Under the pieces are notes generated by a model, which did no database searches, had not been told where the DNA came from, and saw only the letters and a program-made list of their open reading frames with translations. Made by a program: the position numbers and the translations under genes. Below are positions 41,376-50,868 of a stretch of 64,000 nt of DNA, piece after piece. Each line of letters opens with the position of its first letter. Position 1 is the first letter of the stretch. This DNA comes from Sphingobacterium sp. HMA12 (GTDB taxonomy: Bacteria; Bacteroidota; Bacteroidia; Sphingobacteriales; Sphingobacteriaceae), in assembly GCF_002933815.1 (NCBI RefSeq), contig NZ_BEYR01000002.1, positions 310,001 to 374,000 on the forward strand. Reading direction: 5' to 3'.

Positions 41376-42347
41376 ATGAAAGTTAACGTCTTTAGATATT
41401 ATATTGTATTTGTAATCCTCTTTGTGTTTTCAGCTGTAAAGTTGAGTGCGCAGCGGCGGATATCACGACAGCCTGTTCGAGATAGTGTGACTGTAACTGA
41501 TAGTACACTTATGTTAAGAGATTCAGTGCTGTCGCCAAACCAGGAGGTGTTGGCATCTTTGAATCCGACTCTTCAAGAACAATATCGGATTGTTACGGTG
41601 GAAGCAGAAGGGCTGGTTATCCACAATATGTATGATTATGATGTAAAACAATATTTCAAAGGAGAGAAACGTGCTAATGCTCTGGAACGGCAATATGGAA
41701 CACCTAAGCCGCATCGGGAGAACTGGATATTATTTACGGTGCTCTTTTTGATATTTGGCGTTGGGTTAATCCGTGTATTTTTTCCTTCCGATATAAAATT
41801 GGTATTTCAGGGTTATTTTGATGACAGGGTATTGCTATCCGTTAGTAAAGAGGATACGATCTTGACTTCATGGCCATTTATTTTCCTATTTATATTATTC
41901 TCGGGAGCAATGGCTTTGTTTGTCAGCCTATTTTATGCTTACGAACTAAACCGTTTCGATTTTATTACCTTTCCCAATTATATGAAGACTGTTGGTATGG
42001 TCGGGGGGCTGTTTGCTTTTAAAATTGGGTTTATCAGATTTTTGTCTTTTGTTTTTGAAATCAGAAAACTTGTCAAAGAATATGTGACTGTATTATATCT
42101 GATTTATTTTAATACGCTTTTCCTGATGCTTCCGGTGCTATTGATATTGAGTCTTGTCCCTTTATCCTCCGTTGGTGTAGTTTTGCATCTGGCAATTATT
42201 GGAGCCATCCTGCTATTCTTATATAGATTTCTTAAGACGGCGGCCCATATTATGTCGATGTATAAATTTTCAATTTCCTATTTAATTTTGTACCTTTGTT
42301 GCCTAGAAATAGCACCAATATTAATACTGTTAAGATTATTGAGCTAA
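41376..42347 (+). CDS. DUF4271 membrane protein
   Basis: Bacteroidota-specific membrane protein of unknown function, 323 residues from the ATG at 41376. An earlier Met at 41349 is possible, but MKVNVFRYYIVFVILFVFSAVKLSAQ reads as a proper signal peptide. After an extracytoplasmic segment (about 25-130) come about seven TM helices carrying the DUF4271 core (ILFTVLFLIFGVGLIRVFFPSDIKLVFQGYFDDRVL; FPNYMKTVGMVGGLFAFKIGFIRFLSFVF). The next gene, a uroporphyrinogen-III synthase-like protein, starts 11 nt after the stop; this DUF4271-HemD pairing is common in the phylum and suggests joint expression, although the link in function is unknown. Confidence 0.82.
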   Translation: MKVNVFRYYIVFVILFVFSAVKLSAQRRISRQPVRDSVTVTDSTLMLRDSVLSPNQEVLASLNPTLQEQYRIVTVEAEGLVIHNMYDYDVKQYFKGEKRANALERQYGTPKPHRENWILFTVLFLIFGVGLIRVFFPSDIKLVFQGYFDDRVLLSVSKEDTILTSWPFIFLFILFSGAMALFVSLFYAYELNRFDFITFPNYMKTVGMVGGLFAFKIGFIRFLSFVFEIRKLVKEYVTVLYLIYFNTLFLMLPVLLILSLVPLSSVGVVLHLAIIGAILLFLYRFLKTAAHIMSMYKFSISYLILYLCCLEIAPILILLRLLS

Positions 42348-42358
42348 AACTGGTTAAT

Positions 42359-43129
42359 ATGCAAACTTCAGACGTAGAAAGAGCAAAGAAGGTAAAAAGT
42401 GTACTGGTGACTTTACCAAAGCCTGAAAACGATAAGTCCCCTTATTATGATTTAGCAAAGAAATACGGGTTAAAATTAGACTTTCGGGGTTTTATACACG
42501 TAGAGGGAGTTCCCGCCAAAGATGTGCGTAGGGATAAAGTAAATTTGGCAGATTATACTGCAGTAATATTTACGAGTAGAAATGCTGTAGATCATTATTT
42601 TAGGATATGTGAGGAGATGCGGTTTGAAGTGTCTGCAGAAATGAAATATTTCTGTATTTCAGAAACAATCGCCCTCTATCTTCAAAAATATATTCAGTAT
42701 AGGAAACGCAAAATATTCTTCGGTAAACAGACGGCTAAAGATTTGGAAGAGGTGCTGAAAAAGCATAAAGCAGAAAATTTTCTGTTCCCTTGTTCGGATG
42801 TTGCCAATGAGGAAACAAGCAACTGGTTGCAGCAGAACGGTTACAAATTTACACCTGCAGTTCTGTTTAGAACAGTCGTAAGTGACTTGAGTGATCTTAA
42901 AGATGTATTTTACGATGTAATCGTATTCTTTAGTCCTTCCAGTGTGCAGTCTTTATATGACAACTTCCCGGACTTTAAGCAAAACAATACCCGTATAGCT
43001 GCGTTTGGAGCTTCGACACAACAGGCCCTTTTGGAGCATGGATTGATATTGGATATTCCTGCGCCCACACCAAAGGCACCTAGCATGACAATGGCCGTAG
43101 AAGAATATATCAAAAAAGTGAATAAATAA
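42359..43129 (+). CDS. hemD: Uroporphyrinogen-III synthase family protein
   Basis: Two-domain HemD-fold protein, 256 residues from the ATG at 42359. The frame opens further upstream only with a TTG inside the preceding gene, so that start is rejected. Recognisable are VLVTLPKPENDKSPYYDLAKKYGLKLDFRGFIHVEGV, YTAVIFTSRNAVDHYF (FTSxNAV, the strongest HemD motif), FLFPCSDVANEET, DVIVFFSPSSVQSLYDNFPDF (FFSPSSV), and AAFGASTQQALLEHGL. Catalyses D-ring inversion of hydroxymethylbilane in heme and siroheme synthesis, if active; HemD sequences are very divergent, so specificity is assigned with moderate confidence. Operon with DUF4271. Confidence 0.82.
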   Translation: MQTSDVERAKKVKSVLVTLPKPENDKSPYYDLAKKYGLKLDFRGFIHVEGVPAKDVRRDKVNLADYTAVIFTSRNAVDHYFRICEEMRFEVSAEMKYFCISETIALYLQKYIQYRKRKIFFGKQTAKDLEEVLKKHKAENFLFPCSDVANEETSNWLQQNGYKFTPAVLFRTVVSDLSDLKDVFYDVIVFFSPSSVQSLYDNFPDFKQNNTRIAAFGASTQQALLEHGLILDIPAPTPKAPSMTMAVEEYIKKVNK

Positions 43130-43152
43130 TACCTATCTTAGGTCAATAATAT

Positions 43153-43179
43153 AAAGGGTTTTTTCAAAACCCTTTTTTT
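43153..43179 (+). terminator. Terminator of the DUF4271-hemD operon
   Basis: AAAGGGTTTT, a TTC loop, AAAACCCTTT followed by T residues; about 24 nt after the stop. Confidence 0.88.
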
Positions 43180-43514
43180 GTTGAATCCGGAACCTGTAAG
43201 GTAAATGATACTTGAATAGCAGTTGTCAAATACTATGATCACAATAAACATATTAGTTTCGTTTTCACACCGTTGATAAGGAAACTTGACGAAAGTATGA
43301 TCGGGGCATACAGTTTGTAGATAATTGGAAGAGGTGACAGATGGTACCTCCGATTTGTTAAAATGATTTTTTTAATAGATAAAGGGTCGGATTGTTATAA
43401 GGGAAAAATGTATCAAAAGTGACAGGTGTCATTGAGATTTTAATATATTTCCATTAAATTGTATTTGGGTTATTTGTTCCAATTAAAAATAAAGTGTATG
43501 CATTATTTTTAAAA
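43180..43514. other. Intergenic region hemD-cupin, no gene seen
   Basis: About 335 AT-rich nt. Only frames under 15 codons. TGACAG occurs twice (near 43335 and 43421), the second within the short inverted repeat TGACA-GG-TGTCA. Nothing else is recognised. Confidence 0.4.
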
Positions 43515-43542
43515 TTTGGTAGAAATATTTTTTTTATGTTTG
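43515..43542 (+). promoter_or_regulatory. Candidate promoter of the cupin-like gene
   Basis: TTTG (43515-43518), 16 nt, TATGTTTG (43535-43542). The -7 is a full match but the spacer is shorter than the 18-20 nt seen elsewhere in the window. The GTG start is 23 nt downstream. Confidence 0.45.
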
Positions 43543-43565
43543 TAATTAAGCAAAATTAGTCAGTC

Positions 43566-44435
43566 GTGAAGTTAAAGCAAGTTGATAAAATTTCGGGCAT
43601 TCGATCAGAAGACTTTTTAAAAAAATATCTGAAACCTGGGTTTCCGGTGGTTATAAAAGATTTTATTAGTGCTGATAGTCCTGCATGGAAGAAATGGAGT
43701 TATGATTACTTTAAGGAAATAGCCGGTGATATTAAGATTGATGTCTATGGAAAAGAAGAAGATTCAATGGATCGTGCTGCCAGTGCTCCCGTGGGGCAAA
43801 TGACATTTGCGGAATATTTGGATCTTATTACCAAAGAACCTACCGAGCTACGATTGTTTCTGTTCAATCTGCTCAAGATACGTCCCGAACTAAAGCAGGA
43901 TGTTATCTATAATGATGTAACAGGAGGGAAAGTGTTGCAGTGGTTGCCTTTTATGTTTTTCGGAGGCGAAGGTTCAAGTACACGAAATCATTTTGATATC
44001 GATATGTCCCATGTGTTCATATCACAGTTTCAGGGACTTAAACGTATTTGGCTTTTTCCGAATGATCAATCCGATCTGATGTATAAGCTTCCGTATAACT
44101 TCCATAGTATTGCTAATCCAAAGTACAGCAATGTGGAAGAATTTCCGGGAATAGAATATCTGGAGGGCTATGAAGCGGTGATCCACCCGGGAGAAACGCT
44201 TTATATGCCTGCAGGCTGGTGGCACTACATACAATATGAGACAGAAGGTTATTCTATTTCAGTAAGGGCATTGGCAAATTCGATCAGTGAGAAATTAAAA
44301 GGAGCACGTAACCTTTTTATAACTAGACATTTTGATAATACAATGCGTAAGATCTTTAAAGATCATTGGTTTCATTATAAAATAAATACCGCTAAACGGC
44401 GAGCGAATAATGCAATTAAGAAAAATAACCGCTAA
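43566..44435 (+). CDS. Cupin-like (JmjC/cupin_8) Fe(II)/2-oxoglutarate-type oxygenase homologue
   Basis: 289 residues, GTG start. Belongs by motif to the cupin_8/JmjC group of hydroxylase-like proteins. The iron facial triad is visible as H-x-D in TRNHFDIDMSHVFISQFQG (about residues 139-141) and the distal His in LYMPAGWWHYIQYETEGYSISV (about 218). PGFPVVIKDF at the N-terminus is the typical opening (bacterial homologues read PV-I-G). Such enzymes hydroxylate proteins or small molecules; the substrate is unknown. It has its own promoter-like sequence and an immediate terminator, so it is a single-gene unit unrelated to its neighbours. The C-terminal 40 residues are basic. Confidence 0.85.
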   Translation: MKLKQVDKISGIRSEDFLKKYLKPGFPVVIKDFISADSPAWKKWSYDYFKEIAGDIKIDVYGKEEDSMDRAASAPVGQMTFAEYLDLITKEPTELRLFLFNLLKIRPELKQDVIYNDVTGGKVLQWLPFMFFGGEGSSTRNHFDIDMSHVFISQFQGLKRIWLFPNDQSDLMYKLPYNFHSIANPKYSNVEEFPGIEYLEGYEAVIHPGETLYMPAGWWHYIQYETEGYSISVRALANSISEKLKGARNLFITRHFDNTMRKIFKDHWFHYKINTAKRRANNAIKKNNR

Positions 44436-44472
44436 AACAAAGGGGGACATTCATTTATTCCCCCTTTGTTTT
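44434..44472. terminator. Bidirectional terminator, cupin gene / AddB-like gene
   Basis: AAAACAAAGGGGG (44434-44446) pairs perfectly with CCCCCTTTGTTTT (44460-44472) over 13 bp around a 13-nt loop. It overlaps the cupin stop codon. Confidence 0.85.
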
Positions 44473-44513
44473 GGTATTCAAGCGCTTTAGATTTCATGAA
44501 ATAAAGGTTCTGC

Positions 44514-47399
44514 CTAAACAGATTCTTCATTTTCCGCCCATTTACTGGCTTCTCTATAAAACAAGGTGTAGGGGTCGCTGGGATAGATAACAGCATCCGG
44601 ATTATGTTTAAAGGAAATTTCGGGATTGAAAATTTCATGAAGTATGTCCCTTAAAAATTTGATAAAATTCTCTTTCTGGAAAGCCAAAAAATCCGCTGTC
44701 AATATGCCTTCTTTTCCATTGAATAAAGTTCCTTCTTCACGCATTTTTCGGGCGACATATAGGTGTGGTTCCAGTTGCTTTCGTCCTGTTTTTTGTTCAA
44801 ATACATAGGCGTAGAAAAGTGTTTGTATCAGCGCTTTATTTTCCGTATTGGGGGCAAAAACCTGATCCATATCTTTAAAGATAACAGAATCACCTCCTGT
44901 TTTGTAATCGACAATCCGGCTGATGATCCGGTCGTCATACGTGATGACTTCGTCAACACGGTCAATGATACCATATAAAGTAACCTGTTCCTCTTTACCA
45001 TTGACTTCAATAGTGAATGGAAGTGTATAGTCGGTGTCGTTTTCCAATTCTATGATGCGAAAAGCCTTGTAGTTGGCTATATCGTATTCAAGGTACATCT
45101 TGACATATTCACAGGCAATCTTTAGCATGATGCGCTGTAAACTGTTTAAACCATCTATAGATTTTAATTCCAACTGATACTGTATGCCTATTTCCCGAAT
45201 AACAAAAGATTCGATCTGATTGAGCTGTTGCTGCAGGATATGGGTCGGGATAAAGTCTTTCTGGCCCTTGAAGGGCAAGAATATTTTCTCCATGACATTA
45301 TGGATGACAGTTCCCAATTTGTTCATCTCAAACTCCTGTGAAATAGAAGGCGGTTCTTTGATATTTGCAATATGCTTGAGGAAAAACTGCAATGGAGATT
45401 GCAAATAAGTTGTTAATGCGGTTGCTGATATTCGCTTCTGATCGACAATAAAGTCCTTGTACATCTTGGCCCAGACTTCGCCCTTTTTTTCGATGATAAT
45501 CTCTGCCGTTTTATCAGCGAACTGGATCGTCTGTTGCTGGACTTTTCGTTCAAAATTAAACCTGCTCTCAAATTCCAACTGTTTGATAAACCGACTTTCC
45601 TCTCCTGTTGAGTTTTCATCTACCAATCCGTTATAAAAGATATGGATGCCCTCACTATATTGAAAGTGCCTGTAAAATAAATAGGCTGACAATGCATCTT
45701 GATTTTCCAATATCGGAAGCCCATAAGCTCTTCTCAGACTATTGGGAATAAACGTTGGTGAATTGGATATTTTGGGTAAGATACCTTCGTTGGCCCCCAG
45801 GATGTACACGTTGTCAAAATTTAAACATCGGCTTTCCAAAAGCCCCATAATCTGAATGCCTTCTAGCGGATTTCCCTCTATCGCAGAATTTATCGGTGAT
45901 ATGGCCTTTTTAATCAAGCCGATCTGGAAGTTGATGCTCAAAGGTGCAACGGTATCAAATCCCAATAACAACTGGTTGAGTGTCTTTTTGGTTTCTATCA
46001 GCAAGTTATTGTCAATTTGACGGATACGTTCATATGATGATATACTGTGCAGCAAGTCTTCAACGATGTTGATTAGCGAAGGAATCAAATGGGCGGCATG
46101 TTCAATCGGAACGAAAAATTGGGGTAAGGAACTTTTGAAATGAAGTTCATCCAATGCGATTTCAAATAACTGCCTATCGGCAATTTCTTTCTGAATTTGC
46201 AATTTATCTTCCAAAGAGACTTGTGTCAGCGGATGATTGATAAAGGTCTCAATGGTCTGATAAGAGATCTTGCGTTTTTTTAACTGTGATATTTCTAAAT
46301 GTACTTCCATCCATAAGTCCAATAGTCCATAGATAGGAGATTGGGTTAGGGGATATCCGGTCGTAATATTGGGATTAACATCGGGGAGGCTTTGGAGCAA
46401 AGGAACTAATAGATTCTCATCTGCCAATAAGATGGCCGAAGTTTGATCTGTGCTATTTTGCTTTTCGAGGATATCATAAAGCAATTTTGTCTGACTTATT
46501 TTTCCTGTACTCGCATATAGGTTTACTGTTGAGGTTCTGTTACCGATAATATTCGGACTATCGCCAAGTGCATTGACAAGCCCAGTCTGAAAGATATTTC
46601 GACGAATAAATAGGCCAGCTTCTTGCATATTGTCCTCCAGATAGTAGGCGTCTGCATCGAAGTAGAACAGTGCTTTTCCTTCTTCTTGCCATTTGCGGAA
46701 TAATTTAGCCTCGGCTTTATTTAATGCATTGAAACCAACAAAAAGGATCTGCTGAAAAGATGATGTAAAGTCCTGATTTGTGGCTCTGCCCTCAACCAGA
46801 TCACGATAGATTGTAGGATAATTGGTTTGGCCTTCTGCTTTAAGCTTTTCTTTGAATCTAGTGTATAATATCGGGAGTCTTTTCCATAATTGTAAAAAGC
46901 GTTCTTGTACACCGCTATGCCCGGCTATGGAAAAAGATTGCCAAAACTGACGGATGAATCCCTGTTGCTCTGGCGTAAGATGTTGAAAAGCAATGTCAAT
47001 TTTCGTGTTGTCATAAAGTTCCAGATAGATCTGGTCGATCGGAACCAGATCATAATCCAGTTGTCCAAAGTCACTTAATATAATCTCCGCAATAGGGTAG
47101 AACTCTTCTAAAGTCTCCGTTTGTTTTCCCTCTGCGGCCAATAGGTCATTATGGATTTTAAAGAGCTGAAAGAATTGTGCTAAGGCATTCGCGTCGGTAT
47201 CGTTGGTTGATAATTTAAAGAATTCTTGTATGGTGAAAAATTGAGGGGACCAGATGGCCTGTCTGTAGACATCGGCAAGATGTTTTTTGAGGTACGTAAT
47301 TGGGCGTTTATTGTTAAACACGATGGCAATCTCACTCAAATCGTTTCCAAAACGTTTTTGAATATCCGCTGCTACTAATTTTAAAAAGGCTGTCTGCAT
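44514..47399 (-). CDS. PD-(D/E)XK nuclease, AddB-like subunit
   Basis: Predicted partner subunit of a RecBCD-like helicase-nuclease, 961 residues. The first about 650 residues resemble a helicase-like but Walker-less AddB fold (IAIVFNNKRPITYLKKHLADVY; FDNVYILGANEGILPKISNSPTFIPNSLRRAYGLP, the latter typical of AddB/RecC-like inactive helicases). The C-terminal PDDEXK_1 nuclease (about 680-950) contains QEFEMNKLGTVIHNVMEKIF and YGIIDRVDEVITYDDRIISRIVDYKTGGD, with catalytic D...DYK. No four-Cys iron-sulfur cluster is evident. It starts 9 nt after the AddA-like gene, so both are one operon for double-strand-break resection. Confidence 0.87.
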   Translation of the reverse strand: MQTAFLKLVAADIQKRFGNDLSEIAIVFNNKRPITYLKKHLADVYRQAIWSPQFFTIQEFFKLSTNDTDANALAQFFQLFKIHNDLLAAEGKQTETLEEFYPIAEIILSDFGQLDYDLVPIDQIYLELYDNTKIDIAFQHLTPEQQGFIRQFWQSFSIAGHSGVQERFLQLWKRLPILYTRFKEKLKAEGQTNYPTIYRDLVEGRATNQDFTSSFQQILFVGFNALNKAEAKLFRKWQEEGKALFYFDADAYYLEDNMQEAGLFIRRNIFQTGLVNALGDSPNIIGNRTSTVNLYASTGKISQTKLLYDILEKQNSTDQTSAILLADENLLVPLLQSLPDVNPNITTGYPLTQSPIYGLLDLWMEVHLEISQLKKRKISYQTIETFINHPLTQVSLEDKLQIQKEIADRQLFEIALDELHFKSSLPQFFVPIEHAAHLIPSLINIVEDLLHSISSYERIRQIDNNLLIETKKTLNQLLLGFDTVAPLSINFQIGLIKKAISPINSAIEGNPLEGIQIMGLLESRCLNFDNVYILGANEGILPKISNSPTFIPNSLRRAYGLPILENQDALSAYLFYRHFQYSEGIHIFYNGLVDENSTGEESRFIKQLEFESRFNFERKVQQQTIQFADKTAEIIIEKKGEVWAKMYKDFIVDQKRISATALTTYLQSPLQFFLKHIANIKEPPSISQEFEMNKLGTVIHNVMEKIFLPFKGQKDFIPTHILQQQLNQIESFVIREIGIQYQLELKSIDGLNSLQRIMLKIACEYVKMYLEYDIANYKAFRIIELENDTDYTLPFTIEVNGKEEQVTLYGIIDRVDEVITYDDRIISRIVDYKTGGDSVIFKDMDQVFAPNTENKALIQTLFYAYVFEQKTGRKQLEPHLYVARKMREEGTLFNGKEGILTADFLAFQKENFIKFLRDILHEIFNPEISFKHNPDAVIYPSDPYTLFYREASKWAENEESV

Positions 47400-47408
47400 C
47401 GCGATTGT

Positions 47409-50400
47409 TTATTTTACTTCAATTAATTGATTTGATTTGGCATAGTATAGATAGGCTTTAACATTATTGTAGCCTAGGTTTACCAAATTTTTTTTATAGT
47501 TGTCTACCTGATATTTATGTCCGATGTAGTCTGTTTGCGTAAACTTAAAATCCAGTACAATTGTTTCTTCTTCGGAGGTGAAGACTTTGTCGGGTCGGAT
47601 GGTTTCTCCTTTAGCGGTAATGATACTGGCTTCATTCCAGATTTTATATTTTCCGGTGAGCCACTGATTGATAGTGGGATGGTGCCAGATCTGGTTGATT
47701 TCTTGCATCAGAAAGGGTTCGTCCTCTTTTGAGAGTATACCTTCTTGAATCAGCTGCCGTACCAATCTGGAGATATCTTTTTCTCGAGAAATCTGGGACA
47801 TGATCTCATGGGCCAATATCCCATACTGAGCTGCTTTCTCCAGCATCATGATGTCGTTCATCGTACGTGTGCTGGATTTTTCTAAGGCCATTTCCAGTTC
47901 TTTGGAAATAGGGTAGTGGCTGAGTGAAATGATGTTGTTCTCTTGAATTTGATGATCTTTTTGTTCGATAGTCTGGTCGATCTTAACAGAGGTACCTTCC
48001 AATGTAAATGGAGCGGAAGTTGAATCTAATACTTGATATAGTATATCACTTATATACTCATCCTTGATATCATAGCCCGTAATTTCTCCCGTCTTCTTGT
48101 CAATGGACTCTTTAAATAAAGGAGCTGTAATATAGAGATGTTCAATAGCACGTGTTGTCGCTACATAGAATGTATTGAGCGCGTCCATATAATTGAATAG
48201 CATTTCCTCAAAATACTGTTTGAAAAACACAGATTTTCCAACTGTTGCTGTATATTTTATGGGAATTTTTCCCAATTGGGCAAACGGCGTTTCATGGGTA
48301 TCTATCCAAAAATCCCCATTGATCATTCCGTCCAGGTCCCAGGAACAGAACGGGAGCATGACAACATCATAGGCAAGTCCTTTTGATTTATGGATTGTCG
48401 TTACCTCAATTGCATTGATTTCTCCATTGGATGGTAGTACTGCGCGATTACCATCCTCTTCCCAAAATTCCAGGAATTGAATAATTCCGCGTTCGCCGTT
48501 GGAAGAGAAGCCCGAAATCATATCTTTGAATGCCAGCAGGTAAGGCAGATGGATGTTTTGCTCAGTTGTGAAGCCGTAAATTTCGATCAGTTTTTCTATG
48601 AGGTGAACCAATGGCTGTTTCTGCCAGGTTTCCCAAGAGTCGATCAGAGGCTGGGGAAGAAAATCTTTCAGCGCACGGATGTCATTTGAAGCAAATGCTA
48701 GCCAAGCATTTTGACTGACTGTATTTTTCTGTATAGTCTGATAGAGATAGACCATTTTTGCTTTGTGTATGCTGTGTTTGTCCGAATTGTAGACGAGTGC
48801 TTTTAATGTTTCTATCAGCAAAAGAACAGCATCGTTGCCGGCCAGAATCAGTGCATCGCCGGAGATGACCTCAAAGGTCAGATTGTGCTCTTTTTTGAAA
48901 TCCATTAATTTTTGGATGACCAATTTGGCCTGCGCATTACTGCGGACAAGGATACCAATTTGTTTGGCATGATATCTTCCGGTATGAAACCATTCTTCTA
49001 TTTTTTTACATAAAAAAAGAAGTGATTCCTCAACGACTTGATTTCTTCTATAGCGGCCATCTGACACGGGGATATATGCTATTTCAATGGAACCCAACTT
49101 GTCTAGGTCTCCCTTTTTGTGTGCGGGGATTTCCTGCTGACTGTTTTCGTAGGCTTTGATAAGCATCTTATCATTACCTGAGGCGGCCCACCAACGTTTC
49201 CCATTTTCGTCTAAGCTTTCGTCAACCTTTTTATTAAGAACCTCTTGCAAATGTTGAGGAATACTGCTAAAAAGATAATTGTTTAGCTGGATGATATTTG
49301 GAAGACTCCGAAAATTGGTGTCAAGACTTCCGTTTTCGATAAAGGTAGTTTTGGCACTTTCATCGAGGTGAAATGCATGACCAATTTGTTGTTCGACCTG
49401 ATGGAGCAATATACGCCAATCTCCGTTCCGCCAGCGGTATATACTCTGTTTGACATCGCCGACAATCAGATGTTCGCTCAGGGTACCATTTGCATCTGCA
49501 AGTGCATTGATCAGTAGTGGGCTATAGTTTTTCCATTGGATACGTGAGGTATCCTGAAATTCGTCAAATAAAAAATAATTGAAGCGATTGCCTATTTTTT
49601 CCCAGATAAATGTCGGATCGCTGTTCTCATCGATCCCGAGTTTATTTAACAGGATCTGTGAATCTGAGATTAACTGTGCGCCGTTCTCCTTGCGCCACTG
49701 GGTCAGCAGGTCGCTCATTTCTTTAAGCAAGCGCAAGTAATAGAGGTTGTTCTGTACCGCCTGATAGGCAATATAAGCCGGTAGATTCTCCTGTAGCGTC
49801 TGAAAAGATTTTAGGATGGGAGTAAGTGCTGACAGAAGATCATGGCGTATATTTTTGTCACTAGCTGTAAATGCGTCTTCATTGTCTATTAGCTGTACAT
49901 ATTTGTCCAATATTTTGGCAATTTCGGAAGAACTTAATTTGTCTGTCTTTTTACTGGTTTTGCTCGCTGATATAATCTTGTTGCGTGATTTTCCCTTGAG
50001 CTCATTTTCACTGATGTTGAATCTTTTGAAGGTTTCACTGAAGGCTTCAATGGTCAGCGAAAGTGCTTCTGTAAAGGAATTTATTTTTTGTTCGATTTCC
50101 TGGTTCAGGAGATTGAAAACTTCTCTCGGATTGGCCGAATTAATATAGCTGTCAAACTCCTGGAAATTTTCAGAGAAAATGAGGTTGGCCAGTCCCATCA
50201 ATTGTTGTCGATAGTTCCAGTTCTCATTTTTGGCTATTTTTTTCTCCGCATAGGCGATGATCCAATCGAGTAGGTCCGGGCGTTCATCCAGTAGCTGATT
50301 GAGCATGACTGTCAGCTCATTTTTGACTTTATTGACATTCATCTCAATCTTGTATGCCGCATCAAGATTAAGTTCGTAGGTGAATGCACGGATGACTTTT

Positions 50401-50759
50401 TGGGAAAAACCATCTATTGTACTTATTGTAAAATGGCTATAGTCGTGTAAGATCTGGCGGTAAACGCGATAAGATTTCTCCTGGATCAGATAGGCAGTCC
50501 AATCGGGGTGCTGCTGCAGTAATAATTTTCTAAAATCTTCGATTTTGGGACTGGCGTCTCCGATAGCCAGGCCATGGAGTACAGTGAGTATGCGCTCTTT
50601 CATTTCTGCGGTGGCCTTATTGGTAAATGTCACAGCAAGTATCTCTTTGTAGCTATTTTCATTGGATAGCAGTAAAGTGATATAATGCAGTGTCAGGCTG
50701 AAGGTTTTTCCGGAACCGGCCGAAGCTTTAAGTATTTTTAATGGCGCAACAGATTTCAT
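47409..50759 (-). CDS. UvrD/RecB-like helicase-nuclease, AddA-like subunit
   Basis: 1116-residue SF1A helicase with C-terminal nuclease. Motifs: LKASAGSGKTFSLTLHYI (Walker A, K18), ILAVTFTNKATAEMKERIL (Ia), FNYFLFDEFQDTSRIQW (II), HLIVGDVKQSIYRWRNGDW (III), TNFRSLPNIIQLN (IV), IEVTTIHKSKGLAYDVVMLPFCSWD (V), TFYVATTRAIEHLYIT (VI). Near the C-terminus, ETIRPDKVFTSEEETIVLDFKFTQ supplies D...DFK of a PD-(D/E)XK nuclease. First gene of the addAB-like operon; processes DNA ends for RecA. Full length for AddA (1100-1250). Confidence 0.93.
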   Translation of the reverse strand: MKSVAPLKILKASAGSGKTFSLTLHYITLLLSNENSYKEILAVTFTNKATAEMKERILTVLHGLAIGDASPKIEDFRKLLLQQHPDWTAYLIQEKSYRVYRQILHDYSHFTISTIDGFSQKVIRAFTYELNLDAAYKIEMNVNKVKNELTVMLNQLLDERPDLLDWIIAYAEKKIAKNENWNYRQQLMGLANLIFSENFQEFDSYINSANPREVFNLLNQEIEQKINSFTEALSLTIEAFSETFKRFNISENELKGKSRNKIISASKTSKKTDKLSSSEIAKILDKYVQLIDNEDAFTASDKNIRHDLLSALTPILKSFQTLQENLPAYIAYQAVQNNLYYLRLLKEMSDLLTQWRKENGAQLISDSQILLNKLGIDENSDPTFIWEKIGNRFNYFLFDEFQDTSRIQWKNYSPLLINALADANGTLSEHLIVGDVKQSIYRWRNGDWRILLHQVEQQIGHAFHLDESAKTTFIENGSLDTNFRSLPNIIQLNNYLFSSIPQHLQEVLNKKVDESLDENGKRWWAASGNDKMLIKAYENSQQEIPAHKKGDLDKLGSIEIAYIPVSDGRYRRNQVVEESLLFLCKKIEEWFHTGRYHAKQIGILVRSNAQAKLVIQKLMDFKKEHNLTFEVISGDALILAGNDAVLLLIETLKALVYNSDKHSIHKAKMVYLYQTIQKNTVSQNAWLAFASNDIRALKDFLPQPLIDSWETWQKQPLVHLIEKLIEIYGFTTEQNIHLPYLLAFKDMISGFSSNGERGIIQFLEFWEEDGNRAVLPSNGEINAIEVTTIHKSKGLAYDVVMLPFCSWDLDGMINGDFWIDTHETPFAQLGKIPIKYTATVGKSVFFKQYFEEMLFNYMDALNTFYVATTRAIEHLYITAPLFKESIDKKTGEITGYDIKDEYISDILYQVLDSTSAPFTLEGTSVKIDQTIEQKDHQIQENNIISLSHYPISKELEMALEKSSTRTMNDIMMLEKAAQYGILAHEIMSQISREKDISRLVRQLIQEGILSKEDEPFLMQEINQIWHHPTINQWLTGKYKIWNEASIITAKGETIRPDKVFTSEEETIVLDFKFTQTDYIGHKYQVDNYKKNLVNLGYNNVKAYLYYAKSNQLIEVK

Positions 50760-50868
50760 GGAATGAAGGTAGAAAGTAAAATGTGAATTGGCAAAAATGC
50801 CGAAGATTATTTTAACTGAGAAAAATATACTTAATTTGCTTCTAATTTATTGACCAAATTATTGTTTT

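Noticed and set aside
42296-42358. Upstream TTG start for the HemD-like protein
   Set aside because: Lies inside the DUF4271 reading frame; the ATG at 42359 gives normal spacing and the conserved N-terminus.
47409-50759. AddAB-like genes as a phage-type or Wadjet-type system
   Set aside because: Motif order and the nuclease domains match standard double-strand-break repair helicase-nucleases; no defence genes nearby.
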